From: Prosthecodimorpha hirschii
Lineage (GTDB): Bacteria; Pseudomonadota; Alphaproteobacteria; Rhizobiales; Ancalomicrobiaceae
DNA length: 46,104 nucleotides
Direction of reading: 5' to 3'
NCBI RefSeq assembly: GCF_001305515.1
Contig: NZ_LJYW01000001.1
Coordinates: 3,947,777 to 3,993,880 of the forward strand
Below are positions 24,727-33,041 of the stretch, piece by piece. The notes under the pieces were generated by a model. It saw only the letters and a program-made list of their open reading frames with translations, did no database searches and was not told the origin of the DNA. The first letter of the stretch is position 1. Each line of letters starts with the position of its first letter. Position numbers and translations under genes: made by a program.

Positions 24727-25770
24727 TCAGCCGAGCGCGGCCAGCACCGCGGCGGTGATCTCGCCGGTCTTCTCGCGGCCCTGGACGGTGCCGATGCCGC
24801 GTGCCGTGGTCGCCGAGATGGCCGCCATGATCGCGTCCGCGGCCGCCTGCTCGCCGAGATGCTCCAGCATCATGGCGCCGGACCAGATCGCCGCGATCGG
24901 GTTGGCGATGCCGAGATGGGCGATGTCGGGCGCCGAGCCGTGCACCGGCTCGAACATCGACGGGGCGCTCAGGTCCGGCACCAGATTGGCGGAGGCCGCA
25001 TAGCCGAGGCCGCCCTGGATGGCCGCGCCGAGATCGGTCAGGATGTCGCCGAACAGGTTGGAGGCGACCACCACGTCGAGGCTTTCGGGCGCCATCACCA
25101 TGCGCGCCGCCATGGCGTCGATATGGTAGCTGGTCACCGTCACATCGGGATATTCGGGCGCCAGCGCCTCGGTGATCTCGTCCCAGAACACCATCGAGTA
25201 TTTCTGCGCGTTGGACTTGGTCACGGAGGCGAGCCGGCCGGTGCGGCGGCGCGCCTGCTCGAAGCCGAAGCGCAGGATGCGCTCGACGCCCTTGCGGGTG
25301 AAGACCGAGGTCTCGACCGCGACCTCGTCCGGCCCGCCGCGATGTACCCGGCCGCCGGCGCCGGCATATTCGCCTTCGGTATTCTCGCGGATGCACAGAA
25401 TGTCGAACTCGGTCTTGCGCAGCGGGCCGACCACGCCCGGCAGCAGGCGGTGCGGCCGGACATTGGCATATTGCACGAAGGCCTTGCGGATCGGCAGCAG
25501 GAGGCCGTGCAGGGAGACGTTGTCGGGCACCTGGGCGGGCCAGCCGACGGCGCCGAGCAGGATCGAATCGAAGCCGCGCAGCGTGGCGATGCCGTCGTCC
25601 GGCATCATCGCGCCCGTCTCCTTGTAGTGGGCGCAGGACCACGGAAAGGCGGTCCCCTCCAGTCCGAATCCGGCACCGCGCGCGGCCCGTTCCAGCACCT
25701 GCCAGGCCGCGTCGGTGACATCGCGGCCGATGCCGTCGCCCGGAACGAGCGCAATGCGATAGCTCTTCAT
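24727..25770 (-). CDS. Tartrate/D-malate/isopropylmalate-type dehydrogenase
   Basis: A 347-residue member of the isocitrate/isopropylmalate dehydrogenase family. Motifs are IALVPGDGIGRDV at the N-terminus, the substrate-site LLLPIRKAFVQYANVRP, CIRENTEGEYAG, VTKSNAQKYSMVFWDEI with the catalytic Lys/Tyr region, and FGDILTDLGAAIQGGLGYAA then FEPVHGSAPDIAHLGIANP. The segment ENTEGEYAGAGGR fits the tartrate dehydrogenase/D-malate dehydrogenase group rather than LeuB. It would oxidise a (R)-hydroxyacid with NAD+ and decarboxylate it. It is the last gene of the minus-strand cluster led by the M20 deacylase. Confidence 0.9.
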   Translation of the reverse strand: MKSYRIALVPGDGIGRDVTDAAWQVLERAARGAGFGLEGTAFPWSCAHYKETGAMMPDDGIATLRGFDSILLGAVGWPAQVPDNVSLHGLLLPIRKAFVQYANVRPHRLLPGVVGPLRKTEFDILCIRENTEGEYAGAGGRVHRGGPDEVAVETSVFTRKGVERILRFGFEQARRRTGRLASVTKSNAQKYSMVFWDEITEALAPEYPDVTVTSYHIDAMAARMVMAPESLDVVVASNLFGDILTDLGAAIQGGLGYAASANLVPDLSAPSMFEPVHGSAPDIAHLGIANPIAAIWSGAMMLEHLGEQAAADAIMAAISATTARGIGTVQGREKTGEITAAVLAALG

Positions 25771-25842
25771 GGTCGCCTTCCTCCCTGCCTCGATGATGGA
25801 CCGTCCGCCCGCCCGCGCGATCGCGGCCGGTTCGGCCCGGTC

Positions 25843-27306
25843 CTATAGCCCGATCAGCACGCTCTTTTCCCGCCGGTTGGCCCGGTAGGCGTCGCGGCCG
25901 AGATCCTTGCCGATCCCGGAACTCTTGAACCCGCCGGTCGGCAGGATGTGGTCGCGCGAGCGGCCGTATCGGTTGACCCAGACCGTGCCGGCCTGCAGCC
26001 GGCGGCTCGCCCGCACGGCGCGTGCCAGATCGCGCGTGAAGACCCCGGCGGCCAGACCATAGGTCGGGTGATCGGCCATCGCATAGGCCTCCTCCTCGTC
26101 GCGGAAGGGCTCCACGGTCAGGACCGGGCCGAAGATCTCCTCCGTCACCGCCGGCGAGCCGGCATCGACGCCCTCGATCAGGGTCGGCGCAAAGAAATAG
26201 CCCGGCCGGTCCATGCGGGCGCCGCCGGTCCGGCAGGTCGCGCCGCGCGCCACCGTGGCATCGACGAGGCTACCGATGCGGGCGATCTGGCGTTCCGAGA
26301 TGATCGGGCTGTAGCCGCTCGCCGCGTCCCAGGTCGGTCCCGGCCGGACGGACCGCATGGCCGCCGCGATCCCGTCCGCAACCGCCTCGGCGACGCTCGC
26401 CTCGACGATCAGCCGGGTGCCGGCGACGCAGGCCTGACCGGCATTGGCCAGGATGCTGCGCGCGATGGCGGCGATCGTCCTGTCGAGATCGGCATCGGCG
26501 AACACGACCTGCGGGCTCTTGCCGCCGAGTTCCAGCGTCATCGGCTTCACGCCGGTCCGCGCCACATTGGCCATGATCGCCGACCCGGCGCCGGTCGAGC
26601 CGGTGAAGCTGACCTTGGCGATGCCCGGATGGCCGGTGATGGCGGTGCCGGTGACCGGTCCGTCGCCGAGCACGACATTGATCAGACCGGCCGGAAGGCC
26701 CGCCTCGACCGACAGTTCGGCCATGCGGACGGTGGCGAAGGGGGTCATCTCGGAGGGCTTCAGCACGACCGCATTGCCGGCGGCGAGCGCCGGGCCGAGC
26801 TTCCAGGCGGCCATGGAGAGCGGGAAGTTCCAGGGCGTGATGGCGCCGACGACGCCATAGGGCTCGCTGGCGATCAGGCCGAGGCTGTCGTCGCCGGTCG
26901 GCACCAGATCGCCGCCCTCCTTGTCGGCGAATTCCGCGAAGAAGCGGATCTGCTCGGCCGAGATCGGAATGTCGCCGGCCATCAGCTCGGCGATCGGGCG
27001 CGTCGAAGCGACCGCTTCGAGCCGGGCCAGTTCGACGGCGTGGCGCTCGATCAGGTCGGCCCAGCGATGCAGCGCGTTGGTCCGCTCGCGCGGCCGCGCC
27101 CGGCCCCAGCCGCTGGCCGCCAGGGCGGACTGGGCCGCCGCGACGGCGCGGTCGACCAAATCCGGACCGGCGATCGGACAGGCCGCGAAGGATACGGCGT
27201 CGGACGGGCGTTTCAGGTCGAGGCCGTCGGTGGCGGCGATCCGCTCGCCGCCGATGAAATGGGCGGGCCGACAGGCGATCAGGTCGGGATCGAAGCTGAG
27301 CGTCAC
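25843..27306 (-). CDS. NAD(P)-dependent aldehyde dehydrogenase
   Basis: A 487-residue aldehyde dehydrogenase. Visible motifs are the N-anchor ITPWNFPLSMAAWKLGPALA, KPSEMTPFAT, the Rossmann FTGSTGAGSAI, the general-base Glu in TLELGGKSPQVVFADADLD, the catalytic Cys in ANAGQACVAGTR, and EEIFGPVLTVEPF then FKSSGIGKDLGRDAY. It oxidises an aldehyde, plausibly from amine oxidation or from gamma-amino aldehydes, to a carboxylate. The PSEMTP and GQACVAGTR forms fit the gamma-aminobutyraldehyde/betaine aldehyde group. Gaps of 134 bp to the cupin gene and 72 bp to the dehydrogenase gene suggest co-transcription. Confidence 0.94.
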   Translation of the reverse strand: MTLSFDPDLIACRPAHFIGGERIAATDGLDLKRPSDAVSFAACPIAGPDLVDRAVAAAQSALAASGWGRARPRERTNALHRWADLIERHAVELARLEAVASTRPIAELMAGDIPISAEQIRFFAEFADKEGGDLVPTGDDSLGLIASEPYGVVGAITPWNFPLSMAAWKLGPALAAGNAVVLKPSEMTPFATVRMAELSVEAGLPAGLINVVLGDGPVTGTAITGHPGIAKVSFTGSTGAGSAIMANVARTGVKPMTLELGGKSPQVVFADADLDRTIAAIARSILANAGQACVAGTRLIVEASVAEAVADGIAAAMRSVRPGPTWDAASGYSPIISERQIARIGSLVDATVARGATCRTGGARMDRPGYFFAPTLIEGVDAGSPAVTEEIFGPVLTVEPFRDEEEAYAMADHPTYGLAAGVFTRDLARAVRASRRLQAGTVWVNRYGRSRDHILPTGGFKSSGIGKDLGRDAYRANRREKSVLIGL

Positions 27307-27440
27307 GGGCGGTTTCCGGATCGGGAGGGAGGCCCCACCATGACCGGCCCGCCGCGGCAGTTTCCGCCGAGGCGTCAGGCGTTGCCGGCGCCCCGATCCT
27401 TTTTCGGGGCCCGGCGCAGCGCATTGTTCCGAGGCAGGCC

Positions 27441-27794
27441 TCAGCCGACCACGACCCAGATCTTGCGCACGGTCTCGATCGTCTTCCAGGTGCCGACGAA
27501 GCCGGGCTTCAGAACGAAGCTGTCGCCGGCCCGGAAGGTGCGGGTCTCGCCGCCGTCCTCGGCGATCTCCACCAGGCCGGACAGGATGTGGCAGAACTCG
27601 AAATTCTCGCCCTTGATCGAACGATACTCGCCCGGGCTCGCCTCCCAGACGCCGGTGCGCACCTGACCGTCGCGCGCCTCGTCCTGCTGCCAGGTCAGGA
27701 AGGCCGGATCGCCGGCGACGAGGCGTTCGGGCTGGGCCTTGGAGGCGACCGGTTCGAAGGTCGGATTGGGCGTGATCGGCTTCAGCAGGGACAT
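27441..27794 (-). CDS. Small cupin-domain protein (cupin_3/DUF861-like), second copy
   Basis: A 117-residue cupin, the same length as the one at 3100-3453. Shared features are VWEASPGEYRSIKGENFEFC (compare WESTPGRW...KWEF), HILSGLVEIAEDGGE and FVLKPGFVGTWKTIETVRKI. The start at 27794 is the first ATG that gives the family length; the frame upstream overlaps the GhrA-type gene. It lies between the hydroxyacid dehydrogenase (32 bp) and the aldehyde dehydrogenase (134 bp). The function is unassigned; the recurring company of amine-oxidising enzymes suggests an accessory role. Confidence 0.86.
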   Translation of the reverse strand: MSLLKPITPNPTFEPVASKAQPERLVAGDPAFLTWQQDEARDGQVRTGVWEASPGEYRSIKGENFEFCHILSGLVEIAEDGGETRTFRAGDSFVLKPGFVGTWKTIETVRKIWVVVG

Positions 27795-27826
27795 GGAAAT
27801 CTCCGAGTGTCGGGAAGGGCTTCCTA

Positions 27827-28750
27827 TCAGTAACCGCGGCGGCGGTCGACGAGGCCGATGGGGTCCAGACCCGCTTCGTGGCGGCGGATATTCTCGATCA
27901 CAGCCCGGGCGGCACCGTCCGGCTGCGTGAAGCTGGCGACATGCGGGGTCAGGATCACCTTTGGGTGGCGCCAGAGCGGATGATCGGCCGGCAGCGGCTC
28001 CGGATCGGTCACGTCGATGACCGCGCCCGACAGGTGATCGCGGTCGAGCGCCTCGATCAGCGCGGTCTGGTCGAGCTGCGGGCCGCGGCCGGCATGGACC
28101 AGGCCGGCGCCGGGGGCGAGCGCGGCGAAGAGCTTCGCGTCGAGGATGCCGGTCGTCTCGGCGGTCAGCGGCAGCAGGCAGACCAGGATGTCGGTCTCCG
28201 GCAGCATCCGGGCGAGCCCCTCGGGGCCGGCGTGGCAGGCGACGCCCTCGATCGTCTGGGCGGACCGGCTCCATCCGGCGAGCGGGAAGCCGAACGGCTT
28301 CAGCCTGTCGAGCACCGCGCGGCCGAGCAGGCCGAGACCGAGCACCGAGACGCGCCGCTCGGACGCCGGCCGCACGGCACGGTGGCGCCAGACCGCATCG
28401 CGCTGCTGGCCGAGATAGCCGGCGAGGTCGCGATGCAGGGCGAGCACGCCCAGGCTGGCATATTCCTGCATCATGCGGACGATGCCGTCCTCGACCATGC
28501 GCACCACGCGCACATGGGCCGGCACGTCGTCGACGTTGAACTGGTCGACGCCGGCCCCGATCGAGAACAGGATCTCCAGATTGACATAGCGCGGCAGGTC
28601 CGGCGGCAGCGTCCAGGTGATCAGGTAGCGGACCTCCTCGGGCGGGACGGCGTCGTCCGGCACGGCGAAGCGCAGGCCGGGCAGCGCCTCGGCGAAGCGG
28701 GCGGCGAAGATGCGCGCCCGCACCGCGTCGGAATTGAACAGGAAGGTCAT
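27827..28750 (-). CDS. D-2-hydroxyacid dehydrogenase, glyoxylate/hydroxypyruvate reductase A type
   Basis: A 307-residue NAD(P)-dependent dehydrogenase. The nucleotide-binding loop is [17 protein letters not shown], followed by GWSRS. The catalytic residues can be placed as Arg in [13 protein letters not shown], Glu in [15 protein letters not shown] and His in [11 protein letters not shown]. The length (~305) and the short N-terminal domain ([31 protein letters not shown]) fit the GhrA subfamily. It interconverts a 2-keto acid and a D-2-hydroxyacid, such as glyoxylate/glycolate or hydroxypyruvate/glycerate. It lies 49 bp after the M20 deacylase gene on the same strand. Confidence 0.92.
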   Translation of the reverse strand: MTFLFNSDAVRARIFAARFAEALPGLRFAVPDDAVPPEEVRYLITWTLPPDLPRYVNLEILFSIGAGVDQFNVDDVPAHVRVVRMVEDGIVRMMQEYASLGVLALHRDLAGYLGQQRDAVWRHRAVRPASERRVSVLGLGLLGRAVLDRLKPFGFPLAGWSRSAQTIEGVACHAGPEGLARMLPETDILVCLLPLTAETTGILDAKLFAALAPGAGLVHAGRGPQLDQTALIEALDRDHLSGAVIDVTDPEPLPADHPLWRHPKVILTPHVASFTQPDGAARAVIENIRRHEAGLDPIGLVDRRRGY

Positions 28751-28799
28751 GGCGGGGCCTCCGCGGACGGCGTCGCGACGGGATGGACGGGGGAGACGG

Positions 28800-29924
28800 T
28801 CAGGCGGCGAAATCCAGGCACAGCCGCTCGATCAGGGCCCGGGCGGCTTCGAGTTCGGCGCGCTCGATATATTCGTTCGCCTTGTGGGCGCGCGCGATGT
28901 CGCCGGGGCCGCAGACGATCGCGTCGATGCCGGCCGCCTGGAACAGACCTGCCTCGGTGCCGTAGCTGACGGCCGCGATCGGTGTCTGTCCGGTCAGCGC
29001 GGCGAGACGCCGGGCGATGTCCGCGTCGCGCGGCAGGGCGAGGCCTGGATAGTCGGCGATCCAGTCCCACGCGGTGGTGAAGCCGCGCGCCTCCAGCCCG
29101 GCCAGTGCGGCCCGCACCGGCTCGAGCAGGGCCGCCGGCAAGACGCCCGGCACGGCGCGCGCCTCGAGTTCCGCCCGGCAGGTGGCCGGGATGACGTTGA
29201 GCGCCTCGCCACCTGCGACGATGCCGATCTGGACCGTCGACCAGGGCGGGGCGAAATCGGTGTCGAGCGGACCGACCTTGCAGACCGCCTCCGACGCCAG
29301 CGCGAACGCCAGCACCTCCGTCATGGCATGGACGGCATTGAGCGCGAGGTCCGGCCGCGAGGAATGGCCGGACCGGCCGTGGATCGTGATGCGTGCCGCC
29401 GCCTTGCCCTTGTGGCCGAGGATCGGCACCAGACCGCTCGGCTCGCCGATCACGGCCGCCGCCGGCGTGGCGCACAGGTCCGGCAGCCGCGCGATCATGT
29501 GCGGCACGCCGCGGCAGCCCGCCTCCTCGTCATACGAGAAGGCGAGATGGATCGGCCGTTGCAGGTCGCGACCGGCGAGGCCGCGCATCGCCGCGATCGC
29601 CGCAGCCAGGAAGCCCTTCATGTCGCTGGTGCCGCGGCCGACCAGGCGGTCGCCCTCCGCGGTCAGGCGGAACGGATCGGATCGCCAGTCCGGCTCCCCG
29701 GCCGGGACCACGTCGGTATGGCCGGACAGGATCAGGCCGGGCCGGTCGGCGGGGCCGAGCGTGGCGAACAGGTTGGCGCGGTCGCCCTCGGGACCGGGCA
29801 GCACGGTGACGCGCGCGCCGGTTCCGTCCAGGAGGTCGGCGACGAGATCGACGACGGCGGCGTTGGGCCGGCCGACCACGGACGGAACCGCGATCAGCCG
29901 CGCCAGGATGTCTTCGACCGTCAT
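28800..29924 (-). CDS. M20 family deacylase (acetylornithine deacetylase/ArgE-like)
   Basis: A 374-residue zinc amidohydrolase. Metal and catalytic motifs in order are [33 protein letters not shown], the catalytic base in [21 protein letters not shown] and the last His in [14 protein letters not shown] dimerisation domain lies at about 175-285 ([20 protein letters not shown]). ArgE-type enzymes remove an acetyl or similar acyl group from an amino acid. It is the first gene of its operon and diverges from a double GNAT gene, so acetylation and deacetylation functions are side by side. Start 29924 is preferred because the frame upstream is not protein-like. Confidence 0.92.
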   Translation of the reverse strand: MTVEDILARLIAVPSVVGRPNAAVVDLVADLLDGTGARVTVLPGPEGDRANLFATLGPADRPGLILSGHTDVVPAGEPDWRSDPFRLTAEGDRLVGRGTSDMKGFLAAAIAAMRGLAGRDLQRPIHLAFSYDEEAGCRGVPHMIARLPDLCATPAAAVIGEPSGLVPILGHKGKAAARITIHGRSGHSSRPDLALNAVHAMTEVLAFALASEAVCKVGPLDTDFAPPWSTVQIGIVAGGEALNVIPATCRAELEARAVPGVLPAALLEPVRAALAGLEARGFTTAWDWIADYPGLALPRDADIARRLAALTGQTPIAAVSYGTEAGLFQAAGIDAIVCGPGDIARAHKANEYIERAELEAARALIERLCLDFAA

Positions 29925-30116
29925 ACCCGCTCCCGCCTCGTTGCGCGCCGCCAGTCTATGCGTGGCGCAACCTTTCGCACGCCGTTTGCCGGCCCGGATC
30001 CGGTGCACGATGCCGAAATGCCGGGCAAAGACGGTGCATTCTGTCGTCGGCTTGCGGTACCACTTTCCATGGCGCCGTGTCCTCGCTGGGAGGCGCGCGG
30101 CAACGGAGGCCGCCGG

Positions 30117-31004
30117 GTGGAACCGAACGTCACCTTCACCCTCGACGCATTCGAACTGACGCTGACCGACATCGCGGCGGTCGACCTCGAGGCGCTGCAC
30201 GCGCTGTCGATCGGAGTCGGCTGGCCGCACCGTGCAAGCGACTGGCAGATGCTGCGCGATCTCGGCCAGGGCCTGGCCGCCGTCGACGAGATCGGCCGGG
30301 TGGTCGGTTCGGTGATGTGGATGCACTACGGCCCGGACGCGACCATGATCGGCATGATGATCACCTCGCCGCGGCTGCAGGAGCTGGGCGCCGGGCGGTG
30401 GCTGATGAGCGAGGCGATGCGGCGCAACGAGGGCCGTCGTCTGGCGCTGACCGCAACCCGCGTGGCTCGCCGCCTCTACCGATCGCTCGACTTCGTCCAC
30501 GAACGCCCGATCCACCAATGCCAGGGCGAAGCCCTCGCGCCGCCCGATCTGCCGACCCCGGACGGCGCCACGATCCGGCCGATCGGCCCGGACGATCTGG
30601 GCGCGGTTGTCGCCCTCGACCGGTCGGCGACCGGCATGGATCGCGCGCCGATGCTGGCGCGCCTGCTCGACGAGGCCGAAGGCACGATGCTCATCCGCGA
30701 CGGCCAGCCGGCGGCCTTTGCGCTGTGCCGGCGCTTCGGGCGCGGCCATGTGATCGGACCCGTCGTGGCAGCCGGCGATGCCGACGCGATCGCGGTCGCG
30801 GCGCCGCATGCCGCCGCCCATGTGGGCCAGTTCCTGCGCTGCGACACGCCCGAGGCCGAGGGCGACTTCTTCGCCTTCCTGATGCGCTGCGGCCTGGCCG
30901 ACCACGACATCGTCACCTCGATGGGGATCGGCCGCGAACCCTATCGCGGTGTCCGGCCGGACGGACCGCGCCGCTACGCCCTGGCGAGCCAGGCCCTCGG
31001 CTGA
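30117..31004 (+). CDS. Double GNAT-domain N-acetyltransferase, second copy
   Basis: A 295-residue paralogue of 21531-22388. The N-terminal GNAT half keeps WPHRASDWQMLRDLGQGLAA and RLQELGAGRWLMSEAM (acetyl-CoA motif with GxG), then LYRSLDFVHE. The second half has LDRSATGMDRAPMLARLL, FGRGHVIGPVVAAGDAD and FLRCDTPEAEGDF, and the tail is again YALASQALG. Start: GTG at 30117 has GGAGG 7 bp upstream (30105-30109); an ATG at 30069 in the same frame is the alternative. It probably acetylates an amino compound. It starts the plus-strand cluster that includes an FAD oxidase and HyuAB. Confidence 0.86.
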   Translation: MEPNVTFTLDAFELTLTDIAAVDLEALHALSIGVGWPHRASDWQMLRDLGQGLAAVDEIGRVVGSVMWMHYGPDATMIGMMITSPRLQELGAGRWLMSEAMRRNEGRRLALTATRVARRLYRSLDFVHERPIHQCQGEALAPPDLPTPDGATIRPIGPDDLGAVVALDRSATGMDRAPMLARLLDEAEGTMLIRDGQPAAFALCRRFGRGHVIGPVVAAGDADAIAVAAPHAAAHVGQFLRCDTPEAEGDFFAFLMRCGLADHDIVTSMGIGREPYRGVRPDGPRRYALASQALG

Positions 31005-31202
31005 GGGCGAGCGGGGACGACCCGCGGCCCGCAGCAAATCCGGCCGGCCGGGGACGGCAAATCGCAACAATCCGCTGTCGCCTCCACGCCTTCGGCACGC
31101 GGCACCGCGTTCACAGCCCTAACCTCGCTCCGTCCGGCATCCGCCGGACCCGTCGATCCTCCGGGTGCCGCCCGCGAGCGATGCGAGGCAGGAGGTTTCG
31201 GC

Positions 31203-32531
31203 ATGTCTCCCCCGGTCACCCCCGTCGCCAGCGCCGAGCGCCTGCCCGCCCGTTCCGAGGTCGTCGTGCTCGGCGGCGGTATCGGCGGCATCGCGACGGC
31301 CTTCGAACTGGCCCGGCGCGGCGTTCAGGTGACGGTCGTCGAGAAGGGCGTGGTCTCCGGCGAGCAGTCGAGCCGGAACTGGGGCTGGTGCCGGCAGCAG
31401 AACCGCGATCTGCGGGAGTTGCCGCTCGCCCAGGTCGGCCTCAAGCTGTGGCGCGAGATGAACGCCCTGACCGGCGAGGAGACCGGCTTCCGCGAGAAGG
31501 GTCTCGTCTACGCCACCACCAGCGCGAGCGACATCGCCACCTGGGAAGCCTGGGGCCGGGCGGCGCGGGATCACGGCGTCGACACCCGCATGCTGACCGC
31601 CGACGAGGTTTCCGAGCGACTGCCCGGCAATGCCGGCCGCTGGATCGGCGGCGTCCATTCGCCGACCGACGGTCATGCCGAGCCGGGGCTGGCGGTGCCG
31701 GCCATGGCCCGCGCCGCCCAGCGCCTCGGCGCCGTCATCGTCCAGAATTGCGCCGCGCGCGGCTTCGAGACCACCGGCGGGCGGGTGTCGGCGGTCGTCA
31801 CGGAGCGCGGGCGGATCGCCTGCGCGGCGCTGGTCGTGGCCGGCGGCGTCTGGACCGGCATGTTCCTGCGCCATCACGGGATCAAGTTCCTGCAGGCCTC
31901 CGTCAAGTCGACCAGCTTCGCGACCATGCCCGCCGCGGCGGTGATCGAGGGCGGGCTGTCGATGGAGAATGTCTCGCTGCGGCGCCGGCTCGACGGCGGC
32001 TATACGGTCGGGCTGAACGGGCAGGGCCAGTGGCAGGCCTCGCCCTGGGGCCTGCTGCAGGCGCGCGCCTTCTGGCGTACCTTCCTGGCGCGGCGCCGGA
32101 ACCTGACCTACGGCATCAGCCGACAGTTTCTCGACGGACCGGAATCCTTCGCCCGCTGGACGGCCGACACGGTCTCGCCCTTCGAGCGCAACCGCGTGCT
32201 CGATCCCGCGCCCGACGCCCATCTGGTCGCGCGCGGCCTGGAGCGGATCGGCCGGCTCTACCCGGCGCTTGCCGGTCTGAAGCCGGCCTTCGCCTGGGGC
32301 GGCATGGTCGACATGACGCCGGATGCGATCCCGGTCGTGTCTCCGATCGGCCGCCAGCCGGGCCTCTATGTCTGCTCCGGCTTCAGCGCCCATGGCTTCG
32401 GCATCGGCCCCGGCGCCGGCCTGCTGATGGCCGACCTCGTCACCGGCGCGCGGCCGGTCGTCGACCCGCAGCCGTTCCGCTACGAGCGTATGGTCGACGG
32501 CACCGATTTCGGCCAACCGGGGATGATCTGA
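31203..32531 (+). CDS. DAO-family FAD-dependent oxidoreductase (SRNWGWCRQQ subgroup)
   Basis: A 442-residue flavoprotein. FAD motifs are EVVVLGGGIGGIATAFELAR (about 19-38) and SSRNWGWCRQQNRDLRELPL, the latter nearly identical to that in 10585-11910. The C-terminal flavin contact is SGFSAHGFGIGPGAGLLMAD. Substrates could be amines or amino acids. An AGGAGG-type ribosome site lies at about 31189-31194. The stop overlaps the next gene's start (TGATG), so this and the GNAT are translated together, followed by HyuAB. Confidence 0.91.
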   Translation: MSPPVTPVASAERLPARSEVVVLGGGIGGIATAFELARRGVQVTVVEKGVVSGEQSSRNWGWCRQQNRDLRELPLAQVGLKLWREMNALTGEETGFREKGLVYATTSASDIATWEAWGRAARDHGVDTRMLTADEVSERLPGNAGRWIGGVHSPTDGHAEPGLAVPAMARAAQRLGAVIVQNCAARGFETTGGRVSAVVTERGRIACAALVVAGGVWTGMFLRHHGIKFLQASVKSTSFATMPAAAVIEGGLSMENVSLRRRLDGGYTVGLNGQGQWQASPWGLLQARAFWRTFLARRRNLTYGISRQFLDGPESFARWTADTVSPFERNRVLDPAPDAHLVARGLERIGRLYPALAGLKPAFAWGGMVDMTPDAIPVVSPIGRQPGLYVCSGFSAHGFGIGPGAGLLMADLVTGARPVVDPQPFRYERMVDGTDFGQPGMI

Positions 32532-33037
32532 TGACCGATGGCAGGCCGGCGGCGGGACCGGGTGATGTCTTCCCGCGCCTCTTCGAGGTGGAGCGCGGCG
32601 ACGGCTACCGCCTCTCCACCGATCCGGCGCGGATCGACGTTGATGCCGTCCACGACTTCCTCGCCAACCAGTCCTATTGGGCCCGCGGCATGCCGCGCGC
32701 GCAGCTCGAGCGCGGCCTCGCCCATTCGCTGCTGATCGGCATTTATGCCCCGGACGGCACCATGGCGGCCTTCGCGCGGGTGCTGACCGACTATGCGGTC
32801 TTCGCCTATCTGCGCGATGTCTTCACCCAGCCGGCGCATCGCGGCCGCGGCCTCGCCAGCTGGCTTGCCGCCGAAATCCGCAACCATCCGGATCTCGCCA
32901 CCGTCGGCACCTGGACGCTGGCCACCGCCGACGCCCATGCGGTCTACGAGCGCGCCGGCTATCGCCGGCCGCCCGATCCCGAACGCTTCATGACCTGGAC
33001 CCGGCCGCGCGACGCCGCGCCACCCGAAAAGGATTGA
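32531..33037 (+). CDS. GNAT family N-acetyltransferase
   Basis: A 168-residue single-domain GNAT. The sequence has YRLSTDPARIDVDAVHDFLA near the N-terminus, FARVLTDYAVFAYLRDVFTQ, the acetyl-CoA motif PAHRGRGLASWLAAEI and the final HAVYERAGYRRPP. It begins one base into the stop of the FAD oxidase gene (TGATG) and ends 4 bp before the HyuA-like gene, so it is tightly placed within the operon. The substrate is unknown; it differs from the double-GNAT proteins. Confidence 0.9.
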   Translation: MTDGRPAAGPGDVFPRLFEVERGDGYRLSTDPARIDVDAVHDFLANQSYWARGMPRAQLERGLAHSLLIGIYAPDGTMAAFARVLTDYAVFAYLRDVFTQPAHRGRGLASWLAAEIRNHPDLATVGTWTLATADAHAVYERAGYRRPPDPERFMTWTRPRDAAPPEKD

Positions 33038-33041
33038 CCGC

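Noticed and set aside
31808-33037. Long plus-strand frame reading through the FAD oxidase at 30077-33037
   Set aside because: Only its end (32531-33037) matches a GNAT protein, and the preceding FAD oxidase is in another frame.
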